NCBI GenBank assembly: GCA_937890825.1
Contig: CALADS010000074.1
Span: 186,001-250,000, forward strand
From: an uncultured Bacteroides sp.
GTDB taxonomy: Bacteria; Bacteroidota; Bacteroidia; Bacteroidales; Bacteroidaceae
DNA length: 64,000 nt
Reading direction: 5' to 3'
Of this stretch, positions 1-7,830 are shown piece by piece. The first letter of the stretch is position 1. Each line of letters starts with the position of its first letter. The translations under genes were made by a program, and so were the position numbers. The notes beneath the pieces were generated by a model. The model was not told the DNA's origin and made no database searches. It saw only the letters and a program-made list of their open reading frames with translations.

Positions 1-101
1 TCACCTGCCACAAGCTTACAAGCTAGGCATTTGTTTTCCTTACCAACTACTGCCTCATCTGCCAGCCGAATCTTTCGACATCGCCATGGACGAAGTGCTC
101 A
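1..101. other. No gene recognised at left edge
   Basis: This stretch lies downstream of the minus-strand nnr gene. No reading frame with a recognisable product and no convincing RNA fold was found. It may be the 3' flank of a gene lying outside the window. Confidence 0.4.
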
Positions 102-1616
102 CTATTCAGCCAGCATCTTCCACACTGCCGGAAGCGAAGTAACCAAATCGCCGGCAGTCAAGGCTATCATTCCTTTTTTCCGGGCAGCTGCATCTCCGGC
201 CAATCCATGCACAAATACCCCCAAGCGAGCCGCTAATTCCGGCTGATACCCTTGTGACAACAAGGCTAGCAGTATACCCGTCAGAACATCGCCGCTGCCC
301 GCCGTGGCCATACCCGGATTTCCCGTAGTATTAAAGAAACACTTGCCTTGCGGAGTGATTACCGCTGAATAAGCACCCTTCAGCACAATATACACTTGAG
401 CCTTCTGAGCCAGTTCGCGTGCCTTCATCAGCCGGTCGTACGACGATTGACACCTGCCTACAAGCCGTTCCAATTCCTTAGGGTGAGGCGTCAAAATAGA
501 ACCCTTAGGCAAACGTCCTAGGTATGTACGGTGTTCGCCCAACAAATTCAAAGCGTCGGCATCCACCACCATCGGCATCGAACATAAGTCTATTTGTTCC
601 AGCAGTGCATTGACCGTTTCAGGCGATTGACCCAATCCTGGACCAATAGCAACAGCTTGATAATCATCCACATCAGTCGATGTAGCAAAACACGTCTCAC
701 TGAAATCCAATTCCGTCATAGCCTCAGGAACCGCCGTCTGCACAATGAAATTATTACAAAAAGGTACATGCACCTTCAGCAGACCGATACCTGAACGCAG
801 GGCAGCCTTAGCAGCTAGCACTGATGCGCCTGCCATACCTTGGCAGCCCGCTATCAGCATCCCCCGTCCAAAGTCACCCTTGTGTGCAAACTTCTCCCGT
901 GGCTTCACCCATCCGTCAGTTTCCTCGGGTTCTGTCAGGTAGAAATTCGTAGCCATCTCTTCCATTGCCTCCTCGTTCAACCCGATATCCAGCACCTCCC
1001 ATTCACCCACATAGGGTGCATTTTCTGCAAAGAGGAACGATAATTTTGGAGTCTGCAGTGTAAGCGTCAGTTGAGCCCGTATGATGTGCGCCGGCAGATT
1101 TCCAGCATTATCCTCGCCCATCAGCCCCGACGGCAAATCAATAGCCACTACCTGTGCAGGCGAAGCATTGATATAACGTACCACTGCCGCAAACCCTCCA
1201 TTTAAGGGTTTGTTGAGCCCACTACCAAAAAGTCCATCAATCACTACATGACTTTCGGTGAGTATAGGCGGCGTAAAACGAGCGGTTATCTCGTGCAACT
1301 CTACCCCTGAGCACTCGACCAGCCGTTGACGATTAAGTTCGCAAGCCTCCGAGAGTTCCCCCGTGATATTAAATAAGAACACCTCTACTCGATACCCCCG
1401 CTGAGCCAACATACGCGCCATGGCCAATGCATCACCACCGTTGTTACCTGGTCCTGCAAACAAGGTAAAAGGAGTATCCAGACTACTCCACCGCTTTACC
1501 ACAGCCTCGGTCAGCACCGTAGCCGCACGTTCCATTAAATCCACAGAAGAGATTCCCTCTTCCTCCATTGTTCTAGCATCCAAATCTTTGATGCTAACCG
1601 TAGAAAATATTTTCAT
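102..1616 (-). CDS. nnr: Bifunctional NAD(P)H-hydrate epimerase / ADP-dependent dehydratase
   Basis: Repairs damaged NADHX and NADPHX. The N-terminal YjeF_N-type domain epimerises the hydrates; the C-terminal ribokinase-like domain dehydrates the S form using ADP. The N-terminal half (about residues 1-215) has GPGNNGGD at 55-62. The C-terminal half (about 240-504) has AIGPGLG, VVDADALNLL, LTPHPKELERL and the terminal NTTGNPGMATAGSGD with the presumed catalytic Asp443. At 504 residues it is the normal length for the fused form. It is transcribed divergently from hpt with 129 bp between the starts, and the minus strand carries a TACTTTTG -7 box in that gap. The family assignment is secure; no key motif is missing. 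Confidence 0.95.
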   Translation of the reverse strand: MKIFSTVSIKDLDARTMEEEGISSVDLMERAATVLTEAVVKRWSSLDTPFTLFAGPGNNGGDALAMARMLAQRGYRVEVFLFNITGELSEACELNRQRLVECSGVELHEITARFTPPILTESHVVIDGLFGSGLNKPLNGGFAAVVRYINASPAQVVAIDLPSGLMGEDNAGNLPAHIIRAQLTLTLQTPKLSFLFAENAPYVGEWEVLDIGLNEEAMEEMATNFYLTEPEETDGWVKPREKFAHKGDFGRGMLIAGCQGMAGASVLAAKAALRSGIGLLKVHVPFCNNFIVQTAVPEAMTELDFSETCFATSTDVDDYQAVAIGPGLGQSPETVNALLEQIDLCSMPMVVDADALNLLGEHRTYLGRLPKGSILTPHPKELERLVGRCQSSYDRLMKARELAQKAQVYIVLKGAYSAVITPQGKCFFNTTGNPGMATAGSGDVLTGILLALLSQGYQPELAARLGVFVHGLAGDAAARKKGMIALTAGDLVTSLPAVWKMLAE

Positions 1617-1647
1617 CGTTTTAATCCTCTATCTAATGTTTTCCCTG

Positions 1648-1655
1648 CAAAAGTA
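1648..1655 (-). promoter_or_regulatory. -7 box of nnr promoter
   Basis: On the minus strand the sequence reads TACTTTTG, a full match to the Bacteroides TAnnTTTG box, about 30 nt before the nnr start. No good -33 TTTG was found at the usual 19-20 nt distance. Confidence 0.5.
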
Positions 1656-1708
1656 CACAAATTCCGCAAAATTGCCGAAGATGATACAAGGGTATAAAAT
1701 AAAAATTG

Positions 1709-1716
1709 TAATTTTG
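1709..1716 (+). promoter_or_regulatory. -7 box of hpt promoter
   Basis: TAATTTTG fits TAnnTTTG and lies 29 nt before the hpt ATG. The -33 element is not evident. Confidence 0.5.
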
Positions 1717-1745
1717 TACCAATTATCAAAAACCCTAAACTTGTT

Positions 1746-2282
1746 ATGGACACCATACAGATTAAAGACAAACAGTTCACCGTCTCCATCAAGGAGCAGG
1801 ACATTTTAAAGGAAGTATCCCGTGTGGCGGGTGAAATCAACCGAGATTTGGCCGGAAAGAATCCGCTGTTTCTCAGCGTGCTCAATGGTTCTTTCATGTT
1901 TACTTCCGACTTGATGAAACGCATTACCATTCCGTGTGAAATCTCGTTCGTAAAACTAGCCTCGTACCAAGGCGTGTCTTCCACCGGTGTCATCAAGGAG
2001 GTAATCGGCATCAATGAAGACCTTACCGACCGCACGCTGGTCATTGTGGAAGATATCGTAGATACCGGTCTAACCATGCAACGTCTGCTGGAAACACTCG
2101 GTACTCGCGGACCAAAAGAAATCCACATTGCCTCACTGCTGGTAAAGCCTGATAAACTGAAAGTAGACCTCAATATTGAATACGTAGCCATGAACATTCC
2201 GAATGATTTTATCGTGGGATATGGACTGGATTACGATGGTTTCGGCCGAAATTACCCTGACATCTACACCGTAGTAGAATAA
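1746..2282 (+). CDS. hpt: Hypoxanthine phosphoribosyltransferase
   Basis: Purine salvage enzyme that converts hypoxanthine (and usually guanine) plus PRPP to IMP or GMP in the cytoplasm. The 178-residue protein carries the PRPP-binding loop VEDIVDTGLT at 101-110, with the acidic pair Glu102-Asp103 and Asp106, and the upstream LNGSFMFTSDL segment that forms the PPi-binding loop region. The length matches bacterial HPRTs. It precedes adk by 69 bp, so the two nucleotide genes may be co-transcribed. The start is chosen because a TAnnTTTG box lies 29 nt upstream and no earlier in-frame ATG fits. Confidence 0.95.
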   Translation: MDTIQIKDKQFTVSIKEQDILKEVSRVAGEINRDLAGKNPLFLSVLNGSFMFTSDLMKRITIPCEISFVKLASYQGVSSTGVIKEVIGINEDLTDRTLVIVEDIVDTGLTMQRLLETLGTRGPKEIHIASLLVKPDKLKVDLNIEYVAMNIPNDFIVGYGLDYDGFGRNYPDIYTVVE

Positions 2283-2351
2283 CAGGCACACAGTGGCAGA
2301 AATAGAACTATAGGTATTAACATAATTATTTATAATTACAAAGAAAAAATC

Positions 2352-2921
2352 ATGCTGAATATTGTAATTTTCGGTGCTCCCGGCTCAGGTAAGGGAACAC
2401 AAAGCGAGAAGATTGTAGAAAAGTACGGCATCAACCACATTTCTACCGGAGATGTGCTCCGTGCCGAAATCAAGAACGGTACCGAACTGGGAAAGACTGC
2501 CAAGGGCTACATTGACCAAGGTCAGTTATTGCCCGACGAACTGATTATCGACATCCTGGCCAGCACTTTGGACAGTTTCAAAGAAAGCAAGGGTGTAATC
2601 TTCGACGGTTTTCCCCGTACCATAGCACAGGCCGAAGCACTGAAGAAGATGCTGGCCGAACGTCAACAAGGGGTAAGCATCATGCTAGACCTCGACGTGC
2701 CCGAAGACGAACTGATGAAGCGCCTCTTACTGCGCGGACAGCAGTCTGGACGTGCCGATGACAATGAAGAGACTATCAAGAAACGCCTCACCGTGTACCA
2801 TAACCAAACTGCTCCACTGATAGACTGGTATAAGAACGAAGGTCTGTATCAACACATCAATGGATTGGGTGACCTAGAGACCATCACGGCTGAGATTTGT
2901 ACGGCTATAGACCGCATTTAA
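2352..2921 (+). CDS. adk: Adenylate kinase
   Basis: Interconverts ATP plus AMP with two ADP. The P-loop GAPGSGKGT is at residues 8-16, followed by the NMP-binding segment HISTGDVLRAEI and the FDGFPRT motif. The LID region (around RGQQSGRADDNEET) is short and lacks the four Cys/His zinc ligands of the long bacterial form, so this is the short-lid type, 189 residues, usual in Bacteroidetes. A strong intrinsic terminator follows the gene. Confidence 0.97.
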   Translation: MLNIVIFGAPGSGKGTQSEKIVEKYGINHISTGDVLRAEIKNGTELGKTAKGYIDQGQLLPDELIIDILASTLDSFKESKGVIFDGFPRTIAQAEALKKMLAERQQGVSIMLDLDVPEDELMKRLLLRGQQSGRADDNEETIKKRLTVYHNQTAPLIDWYKNEGLYQHINGLGDLETITAEICTAIDRI

Positions 2922-2946
2922 TACAAGACGCGGAAATTTGTTTTTC

Positions 2947-2983
2947 AAAGAGAGTAGGCACGATGCATACTCTCTTTTTTTTT
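2947..2983 (+). terminator. Intrinsic terminator after adk
   Basis: AAAGAGAGTA and TACTCTCTTT form a perfect 10-bp stem around an 11-nt loop, directly followed by a run of T. It lies 26 bp after the adk stop and should end the hpt-adk transcript. Confidence 0.9.
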
Positions 2984-3003
2984 CATATCTCACATTTTTG
3001 ATG

Positions 3004-3011
3004 TATTTTTG
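3004..3011 (+). promoter_or_regulatory. -7 box of obg promoter
   Basis: TATTTTTG lies 27 nt before the obg start, just after the adk terminator, so obg-pgeF has its own promoter. No consensus -33 box is seen. Confidence 0.5.
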
Positions 3012-3037
3012 TCCACGAATATAACCCTAAGATTATT

Positions 3038-4219
3038 ATGGCAGAATCCAATTTCGTAGACTATGTGAAGATATATTGCCGCTCGGGCAAGGGCGGACGA
3101 GGTTCCACACACATGCGCCGTGCCAAGTACGTGCCTAACGGAGGCCCCGACGGAGGAGACGGCGGACGCGGAGGAGACATCATCCTACGCGGTAACCGCA
3201 ATTACTGGACCCTTCTGCACCTGCGCTACGACCGCCACATTTTGGCCGGACACGGCGAAAGCGGCTCCAAAAACCGCAGTTTCGGAAAGGATGGTGAAGA
3301 CAAGGTCATCGAAGTACCCTGCGGCACCGTAGTATACAATGCCGAAACCGGTGAATATATATGCGACGTCACTGAACACGGACAGGAGGTAATCCTGTTA
3401 AAAGGAGGACGGGGCGGACTGGGCAACTGGCACTTTAAGACAGCTACCCGTCAAGCACCGCGCTTTGCCCAACCAGGCGAACCCATGCAAGAGATGACGG
3501 TAATTATGGAATTAAAGCTATTGGCTGACGTAGGATTGGTGGGATTTCCCAATGCGGGCAAGTCTACCCTGCTCTCAGCGGTATCATCAGCTAAACCAAA
3601 GATAGCCAACTATCCATTCACCACCATGGAACCCAACCTGGGCATCGTACCCTACCGCGATAACCAATCGTTCGTCATGGCCGATATTCCCGGTATCATA
3701 GAAGGAGCCAGCGAAGGCCGAGGACTGGGGCTACGCTTCCTGCGCCATATCGAACGAAACTCTCTGCTGCTTTTCATGGTACCTGCCGACAGCGATGATA
3801 TCCGTCGCGAGTATGAGATATTACTAGGCGAGTTGAGAAACTTTAATCCTGAAATGCTAGACAAACAACGAGTGCTAGCTATCACCAAGTGCGATATGCT
3901 GGATCAGGAATTGATGGATGAGATAGAACCCACTCTGCCACCCAACGTACCCCACGTATTCATATCGGCCATCACCGGTATGGGCGTATCTGTGCTAAAA
4001 GATGTACTGTGGGAAGAATTGAACAAGGAAAGCAACAAAATTGAAGGAAAGATAGAAAGTATAGCCCACCGCCCCAAAGACTTGAGCCACCTAAAAGAAG
4101 AATTACAGGATGAAGGAGAAGACGAAGATCTGGCTTATGAATACATCGATGAGGATGATGAGATAGAAGACTTGGAAGATTTTGAATACGAAGAAGAAGA
4201 TTGGGAAAATGACAAATAA
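3038..4219 (+). CDS. obg: GTPase Obg/CgtA
   Basis: Essential GTPase linked to large ribosomal subunit assembly and stress signalling. The glycine-rich Obg fold covers about residues 1-160 (runs such as GGPDGGDGGRGG). The G domain has G1 GFPNAGKS at 169-176, G3 DIPGIIEGA and a G4 motif TKCD in place of the usual NKxD. After the G domain the protein ends in a roughly 60-residue highly acidic tail (repeated Glu/Asp), common in Bacteroidetes Obg, in place of a folded OCT domain. The last 11 bases overlap the likely start of pgeF, indicating translational coupling. Confidence 0.96.
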   Translation: MAESNFVDYVKIYCRSGKGGRGSTHMRRAKYVPNGGPDGGDGGRGGDIILRGNRNYWTLLHLRYDRHILAGHGESGSKNRSFGKDGEDKVIEVPCGTVVYNAETGEYICDVTEHGQEVILLKGGRGGLGNWHFKTATRQAPRFAQPGEPMQEMTVIMELKLLADVGLVGFPNAGKSTLLSAVSSAKPKIANYPFTTMEPNLGIVPYRDNQSFVMADIPGIIEGASEGRGLGLRFLRHIERNSLLLFMVPADSDDIRREYEILLGELRNFNPEMLDKQRVLAITKCDMLDQELMDEIEPTLPPNVPHVFISAITGMGVSVLKDVLWEELNKESNKIEGKIESIAHRPKDLSHLKEELQDEGEDEDLAYEYIDEDDEIEDLEDFEYEEEDWENDK

Positions 4220-5027
4220 TCCTTCCCACATCAATCAACATCATTTGTTGGAGTATGGCCTGCTGAACGCCTGCTCCAACATTTTCGCATTCAGTACTAC
4301 GCGCCACGGAGGTGTGAGCCACGGCAATTACGCCTCATTAAACTGCACTCCCTATACGGGCGATGACCCTGATTGCGTGCAACACAATCTCTATCTACTA
4401 GGGTCATGGTTGCCACATCCCCCCAAAGAATTTATCATTCCCTATCAGACGCACGGTATCCGTACAGCTGTAATCGATGAAACTTTCCTGCAAAGCAGTG
4501 CTGCCGGCCGCCACACATTTCTGCAACACACAGATGCAGTACTGACCCCCTTATCTGGCCTTTGCCTTTGCATCTCAACAGCCGACTGTATCCCTGTCCT
4601 ACTCTACGACCGTACCCACCAGGTAATAGCCGCCATCCATGCTGGTTGGCGAGGAACGGTCAATGGCATAGTTCCCCACACGCTGCAAACCATGCAGCAG
4701 TTATATGGCACATGCGGAACAGACCTGCTAGCTGCCATCGGTCCAGGTATTTCACTCCCAGCCTTCGAGGTGGGAGAAGAAGTCTACGAAGCCTTTCGAA
4801 CAGCAGGTTTCCCTATGGAGTACATCAGCCAATGGAAAGCCTCCACGCACAAATATCACATCGACCTTTGGGCAGCCGTCCGCCTGCAATTACAGGATTT
4901 CGGCATTCCTGACTGTCAGACAGAATCATGTGGCATCTGCACCTACAGCCAATATCACGATTTTTTCTCGGCACGCCGCCTGGGCATCCGGTCGGGCAGA
5001 ATCCTCACGGGCATCATCCGGTATTGA
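4209..5027 (+). CDS. pgeF: Peptidoglycan editing factor PgeF (YfiH/laccase-domain family)
   Basis: Family members act as copper/zinc-dependent purine nucleosidase or oxidase-like enzymes; in E. coli YfiH edits wrongly built peptidoglycan precursors. The metal-site residues are visible as His82 (YQTHG), Cys127 (STADCIPV) and His144 (AIHAGWRGT). The start at 4209 overlaps the obg stop by 11 bp and gives 272 residues. An earlier in-frame ATG at 4182 would add nine Lys-rich residues encoded inside the acidic tail of obg, and is less likely. Which activity dominates here cannot be read from sequence. Confidence 0.88.
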   Translation: MTNNPSHINQHHLLEYGLLNACSNIFAFSTTRHGGVSHGNYASLNCTPYTGDDPDCVQHNLYLLGSWLPHPPKEFIIPYQTHGIRTAVIDETFLQSSAAGRHTFLQHTDAVLTPLSGLCLCISTADCIPVLLYDRTHQVIAAIHAGWRGTVNGIVPHTLQTMQQLYGTCGTDLLAAIGPGISLPAFEVGEEVYEAFRTAGFPMEYISQWKASTHKYHIDLWAAVRLQLQDFGIPDCQTESCGICTYSQYHDFFSARRLGIRSGRILTGIIRY

Positions 5028-5393
5028 TGGCCCAAATTCTCTTCTCCCCCGCGCTAAGCTTTCCTTCCGGCAAACACTATGTATCCGGGGCGGAAAGTTA
5101 TCCTTTCATCCGGAAGAACCCGCAGGAGGCGAGCGCATCACCGCACAGGAATTTCACCCACCGGCAACTGACGAACTGACAAACTGACGAACTGACAATT
5201 AAAAATCAGGTATACCACTTACTTCACCCTCCCCTTTATTTAGAGATTACTATATATATAAATATATATATATTTATATATATAGTAAATTATCTATACA
5301 GGAAATATTCCAACAATCAGTAAACACTAAAGGGTTCATTTTCGTTTGTCAGTTCGTCAGTTTGTCAGTTTAGTGTGAGAAATCACAGAGAGG
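5028..5393. other. Repeat-bearing gap between convergent genes
   Basis: This 366-bp gap separates pgeF (+) from the DUF2130 gene (-). The first 130 bp is GC-rich and holds no gene I can support. The rest carries an 8-bp tandem repeat, an AT-only palindrome and an inverted copy of the same tandem repeat. Confidence 0.7.
5166..5375. repeat. Inverted pair of 8-bp tandem repeats around an AT palindrome
   Basis: Four units of AACTGACG/A (5167-5197) are mirrored by their reverse complement near 5345-5370 (GTCAGTTCGTCAGTTTGTCA). Between them, at about 5248-5286, is a long palindrome made only of A and T (TACTATATATATAAATATAT and its complement). The element could form a large cruciform or act as a two-way terminator, or be a small non-autonomous repeat. 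No transposase is present. Confidence 0.75.
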
Positions 5394-6851
5394 TTATCCC
5401 TCTATAATTTTCCCTTCCCTCGCCTCACTGAACTTCTGCTTCATGGTGGGGTTCTTATAGGTCAGTTTCCGGATGGTGAGGTCTTCAGTGTCTTGCTGCG
5501 CCAAGCGGAGATTATTTTCTGAGCCCAAAAGGTTATCCTTTATCTTCAGCAGTTTGGCTATGGTATCGTCTATCTGCTTGATAGCATCATCAAACTTACG
5601 GCTAGCCAACTCGTAATGACGCCCGAACTTGGTCTTAAAATCTTCCAGTTTATGTTCGAAATTGGTTACGTCTACTTCCTTGCTCTGCGCCAGAATAAGC
5701 TGCTTCTTATACTCCAGACTCTTTTTAGAGGCCTGCACCAGCAGATTGATAAAGGGCACGAAGAACTGCGGACGGATGACGTACATCTTGGGATAAAGGT
5801 GAGATTTATTCACGATGCCACTGTTGTAGAGATCATTGTCGGCTTCCAATAGACTCACCAATACGGCAAACTCGCAGCCTTTCTTGCGGCGGTCATCGTC
5901 GAGTTTTTTCAGGAAGTCGTCGTTCTTATGCTTGGTAACAGTAGTATCCATTTCATTCTTCATCTCGAACATGATAGAGATGTACTCGGTGCCATCTTCT
6001 GAATCGCGGAAGATAAAATCACCCTTAGTGCCGTCGGTGGCGTCGTTATCCTTGTCAAAATAAGCCTCGGGCATCATGGGACGAATGTATCGCTCGAACT
6101 CGATGCTGCAATGCTGCTCCAAGGTTTCGCCCACCATCTTAGTAGACATGCGCGTCTTCAAATCCTTATAATAATCCACCTGTTCCTGCTTCATGCGCAA
6201 CTCGTCTTCGTGCCGTTTCAGCAAAGCTGCTTCGTGAAGCTGTGCCTCTCGTTTCTCCAACTCTACGGCCGTACGCAGGCGGTTGATTTCGGTCTCTTGG
6301 GTCTGCACCTGCTTCTGAGCCTGATTCTTCACTTCAAGCACAGCCAACTGTAACTGGTTCTGATGCTGGGCTATCACAGCCTTCAACTGAGCAATGTCCT
6401 GGTCTTTCTGCACCAGCGCCAGCAACAGTTCGTTCTGCTTCTGCCGCTCCATATTCTCCAATTGCGTTTTCAGTTGCTGTATCTCAGACTCTTTTTCGCT
6501 GCGCAGAGCAGAAAGTTCAGCTTCCTTTTCGGTACGCAGAGATGAAAGTGCCGTGTCTTTCTCACTGCGCAAAACGGAAAGTTCGGCTTCCTTCTGATGC
6601 TTTAGGCGATCTATCTCTACCTCCTTCGAGCCCAGCTCACGTTCCTTCTGAATCATTCGTTGCCTAAACTCCTGCTCTACCTTATTCTGCGCCAATTCTC
6701 GCTCGGCTTGGTATCGCCGGTGCAGTTCAGTCAGGCGACGGGTAATTTCAGCTTCAAACTCCACAGTCTTCACTTGGCTTACTATTGAAGCGTAGTCGGC
6801 CTCATCGACCGAAAACACGCTTCCGCAATGGGGGCATTTCAATTCTTTCAT
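5394..6851 (-). CDS. DUF2130 coiled-coil protein with zinc-ribbon start
   Basis: A 485-residue protein of unknown function. It opens with CPHCG at residues 6-10, suggesting a small zinc-binding knuckle. Residues about 30-240 are almost pure Glu/Lys/Gln/Leu coiled coil; inside it residues 89-132 are four consecutive 11-residue repeats such as AELSVLRSEKD. The C-terminal half (about 250-430) matches the DUF2130 pattern, including FERYIRPMMPEAYFDKDND and KGDFIFRD..., with acidic residues resembling a nuclease-like fold (inference). It is divergent from yaaA, with its own TATTTTTG box. Confidence 0.8.
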   Translation of the reverse strand: MKELKCPHCGSVFSVDEADYASIVSQVKTVEFEAEITRRLTELHRRYQAERELAQNKVEQEFRQRMIQKERELGSKEVEIDRLKHQKEAELSVLRSEKDTALSSLRTEKEAELSALRSEKESEIQQLKTQLENMERQKQNELLLALVQKDQDIAQLKAVIAQHQNQLQLAVLEVKNQAQKQVQTQETEINRLRTAVELEKREAQLHEAALLKRHEDELRMKQEQVDYYKDLKTRMSTKMVGETLEQHCSIEFERYIRPMMPEAYFDKDNDATDGTKGDFIFRDSEDGTEYISIMFEMKNEMDTTVTKHKNDDFLKKLDDDRRKKGCEFAVLVSLLEADNDLYNSGIVNKSHLYPKMYVIRPQFFVPFINLLVQASKKSLEYKKQLILAQSKEVDVTNFEHKLEDFKTKFGRHYELASRKFDDAIKQIDDTIAKLLKIKDNLLGSENNLRLAQQDTEDLTIRKLTYKNPTMKQKFSEAREGKIIEG

Positions 6852-6885
6852 CTCTGTTCGAATATTTTATAGACAAGGTAAAATA

Positions 6886-6893
6886 CAAAAATA
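6886..6893 (-). promoter_or_regulatory. -7 box of DUF2130 gene
   Basis: The minus strand reads TATTTTTG, 34 nt before the start codon. It sits 12 bp from the opposing yaaA -7 box, so the two divergent promoters overlap. Confidence 0.5.
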
Positions 6894-6905
6894 CGGAAAT
6901 CTGTG

Positions 6906-6913
6906 TAACTTTG
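6906..6913 (+). promoter_or_regulatory. -7 box of yaaA promoter
   Basis: TAACTTTG fits TAnnTTTG and lies 23 nt before the yaaA start, facing away from the DUF2130 promoter. Confidence 0.5.
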
Positions 6914-6936
6914 CCGCAAAAGAAAACAGTTTTTTT

Positions 6937-7692
6937 ATGCAGATACTTTTAGCAAATGCCAAAATCATGTACACTGAAGCACAGCGTGAGCCGCTGAGCG
7001 AACCCTTGTTTCAATCTACAGCCCATGCATTGGCGGCAGAGATGTCGGCCTTATCAATAGAAGAGCTAGCCAAAGAGCTAGACTGCAGCCGGGCATTGGC
7101 AGCAGAAAACTGGCAGCGGTATCAAGACTTCTTCTGTACACCGAAACTGCCGGCTGTGTTGGCATATAATGGACAGGCATACAAGCATCTGAAGGCTGGT
7201 ACGCTAGATGAAGAAGCATTAGAGTATGCACAGCAGCATCTATGGATTACATGTTTCCTCTACGGACTGTTACGGCCGCTAGATGCCATCGTACCCTACC
7301 GCATGGAGCACTGCGTGAAGCTGCCACTTACCGGCTTCAAGCCGATAAACCGCTTCTGGAAACCGCTGCTGACCGATGTACTGATAGAACAAGTGAAGGC
7401 CGATGACGGGGTGCTGGTGCACCTCTCTACCGAAGAATATGAGCATCTGTTCGACTGGAAACGGGTGAAGCAAGAGGTACGCGTGGTGCAGCCACTATTC
7501 TATGTGCGGAAGAACGGACAGATGAAGGTGCAGGCGGTATGGGCCAAGAGCTGCCGAGGGGCACTGACACGCTTTTTGCTGACACACCGCTGCACTTCAC
7601 CCCAAGAACTGACGGCTTTCTGCTACGAAGGCTTTACGTATCAGCCACACTTGGGAGAACCGGACTTTCCGCTCTTTGTGCGCGACTTGTAA
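6937..7692 (+). CDS. yaaA: Peroxide stress protein YaaA (UPF0246)
   Basis: In E. coli YaaA lowers free intracellular iron during peroxide stress and so limits DNA damage; later work showed DNA binding by the fold. The 251-residue protein is full length and shows family features: ANAKIM near the start, VLAYNGQAYKHLKAGTLD in the middle, FLYGLLRPLDAIVPYRMEH, and the basic C-terminal segment. It is preceded by its own TAnnTTTG box and followed by the rha operon, with 138 bp in between. Confidence 0.9.
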   Translation: MQILLANAKIMYTEAQREPLSEPLFQSTAHALAAEMSALSIEELAKELDCSRALAAENWQRYQDFFCTPKLPAVLAYNGQAYKHLKAGTLDEEALEYAQQHLWITCFLYGLLRPLDAIVPYRMEHCVKLPLTGFKPINRFWKPLLTDVLIEQVKADDGVLVHLSTEEYEHLFDWKRVKQEVRVVQPLFYVRKNGQMKVQAVWAKSCRGALTRFLLTHRCTSPQELTAFCYEGFTYQPHLGEPDFPLFVRDL

Positions 7693-7714
7693 CCGCATCC
7701 TCTCACCCGAATAT

Positions 7715-7752
7715 TATCAAAAAGTATATCCTTTCTATCAAAATCTGTAAGC
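7715..7752 (+). promoter_or_regulatory. Candidate RhaR operator: two direct repeats 21 bp apart
   Basis: TATCAAAA occurs at 7715 and again at 7736. Over 17 bases the two copies agree at 12 positions. A 21-bp period (two helical turns) just upstream of a promoter is the classic arrangement for an AraC-family activator. The pair ends about 20 bp before the -7 box of rhaB. That RhaR is the binder is inference. Confidence 0.55.
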
Positions 7753-7772
7753 CGCAGCCTAAATCTTTCTTT

Positions 7773-7780
7773 TATTTTTG
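7773..7780 (+). promoter_or_regulatory. -7 box of rha operon promoter
   Basis: TATTTTTG lies 50 nt before the rhaB ATG. No TTTG is present at the -33 position, which fits a promoter that needs an activator. Confidence 0.55.
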
Positions 7781-7830
7781 CCTACAGATTATTGTACTAC
7801 CTTAAAAAGAAGAAAAATAGAAAGGATACC

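Noticed and set aside
1..65. tRNA-like look on the minus strand (AGTTGGTAA and CTTGTAA segments)
   Set aside because: The acceptor, anticodon and T stems do not pair within the visible sequence; no proper cloverleaf can be drawn.
31..246. Short plus-strand frame at the left edge
   Set aside because: Mostly antisense to the conserved C-terminus of nnr; low-complexity Ser/Ala/Arg composition.
5166..5375. Insertion sequence ends
   Set aside because: Inverted repeats are present but there is no transposase and no clear target duplication.
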